A stretch of DNA of 64,000 bases from Paraburkholderia terricola (GTDB lineage: Bacteria; Pseudomonadota; Gammaproteobacteria; Burkholderiales; Burkholderiaceae). The stretch is taken from assembly GCF_900142195.1 (NCBI RefSeq), contig NZ_FRAB01000009.1, positions 134,954 to 198,953 on the forward strand, written 5' to 3'. The notes under the pieces were generated by a model. That model searched no databases. It worked only from the letters and a program-made list of their open reading frames with translations, and had not been told where the DNA came from. Made by a program: the position numbers and the translations under genes. Shown here piece by piece: positions 63,642 through 64,000 of the stretch (the stretch's first letter is position 1; every line of letters begins with the position of its first letter).

Positions 63642-64000
63642 AACAGGCTGCTGAAATACAGTCCGACAGAAGCAGCCTTTCTGCACTTACGCGGCTCTCG
63701 CCACAAGGTTTATCGCATTGTGCAATTTCAACGTGAATTCCACGCTTGTTCGGCAGTTTGAGGCCAATTTCTGGCTTCATTGCCGCGTTTTTCGCTGCTA
63801 CAGACGGACTTGTGTCAGTGAGCGCATGCGCACGAGGTTGTAGGCAGCCATGTTCAACACGAACATCTGGTCCACTTTCTTCAACCCGCGCACCACCACC
63901 TGGCGCATGCGCCCCACGGTCTTGGCCCACCCGAAGCCTTGTTCGATCAACTTGCGCTTTTGCTGCGAAATGGCGTAGCCCACGCTCGAGGCAATGGTAT
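63642..64000 (-). mobile_element. IS5-type insertion sequence, one end; continues past the window
   Basis: The transposase C-terminus is at 63798-64000 and the element appears to end in the minus-strand sequence TTTCAGCAGCCTGTTAA (63658-63642), a terminal-repeat-like string common at IS ends in Burkholderiaceae. The other end and the target duplication are outside the window, so the exact border is an estimate. Confidence 0.55.
63798..64000 (-). CDS. IS5-family transposase, C-terminal part (cut by window edge)
   Basis: The last 67 residues of a DDE transposase are visible: GYAISQQKRKLIEQGFGWAK then TVGRMRQVVVRGLKKVDQMF and AAYNLVRMRSLTQVRL with TAG. The pattern K-x-IEQxFGWxKT followed by AAYNLVR is the C-terminal catalytic Glu region of IS5-type (DDE) transposases. 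The N-terminal two thirds, with the two Asp residues, are beyond the right edge, so it cannot be said whether it is intact. Confidence 0.85.
   Translation of the reverse strand, partial: TIASSVGYAISQQKRKLIEQGFGWAKTVGRMRQVVVRGLKKVDQMFVLNMAAYNLVRMRSLTQVRL

Overview
This window is a high-GC betaproteobacterial chromosome segment, most likely from Paraburkholderia or Burkholderia sensu lato. The evidence is gene content and order: a BPSS1780-type membrane protein behind thrB, a DUF2782 gene close to polA, a 16-stranded Gram-negative porin, and the blocks ispA-dxs-folE2 and tsaD / rpsU-yqeY-dnaG-rpoD. All identifications are read from translated sequence and family knowledge; no database search was run.

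Layout. 1-12726 (minus): an alpha-glucan/trehalose operon glgE - treS::mak - glgB - glgX - treZ (treZ cut by the window edge), with the first three genes overlapping by 4-8 bases. It can convert trehalose to maltose, maltose-1-phosphate and branched glucan, and debranch glucan back toward trehalose. 13.2-19 kb: a DUF1345 membrane protein, a PPP-type phosphatase, a RES/Xre toxin-antitoxin pair, a secreted Lys/Ala-rich protein, a LysR/tautomerase divergent pair and an SDR. 19-22.3 kb: molybdate regulation and uptake (modE, modABC), with a ModE-box-like site before modA. 22.3-29.2 kb: PAP2 protein, PHB-depolymerase-family esterase, DUF3563 protein behind a palindrome-rich promoter, a photolyase remnant, ohr/ohrR, thrB with a membrane protein, DUF2782 protein. 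29.4-41.5 kb: amn, a two-gene chromate transporter with divergent LysR, a LOG protein back to back with polA, type II NADH dehydrogenase, a Tat-exported dienelactone hydrolase, a sulfurtransferase and a Rieske oxygenase.

41.7-53.8 kb is housekeeping: xseB-ispA-dxs (isoprenoid precursors), folE2, tsaD divergent from a flavoprotein, then rpsU, yqeY-like gene, dnaG and rpoD. Behind rpoD lies an unusual tRNA gene (53923-54010): CAU anticodon, but a class II long variable arm and a swapped 8-14 pair, preceded by a terminator-like hairpin. This is the most interesting item in the window. 54-64 kb: a small acidic repeat protein, a structured AT-rich leader before a major porin, an MCP, a Crp/Fnr regulator, an acyl-CoA synthetase, a cold-shock protein, a LysE exporter, a small H-NS-like protein, and the end of an IS5-type element running off the right edge.
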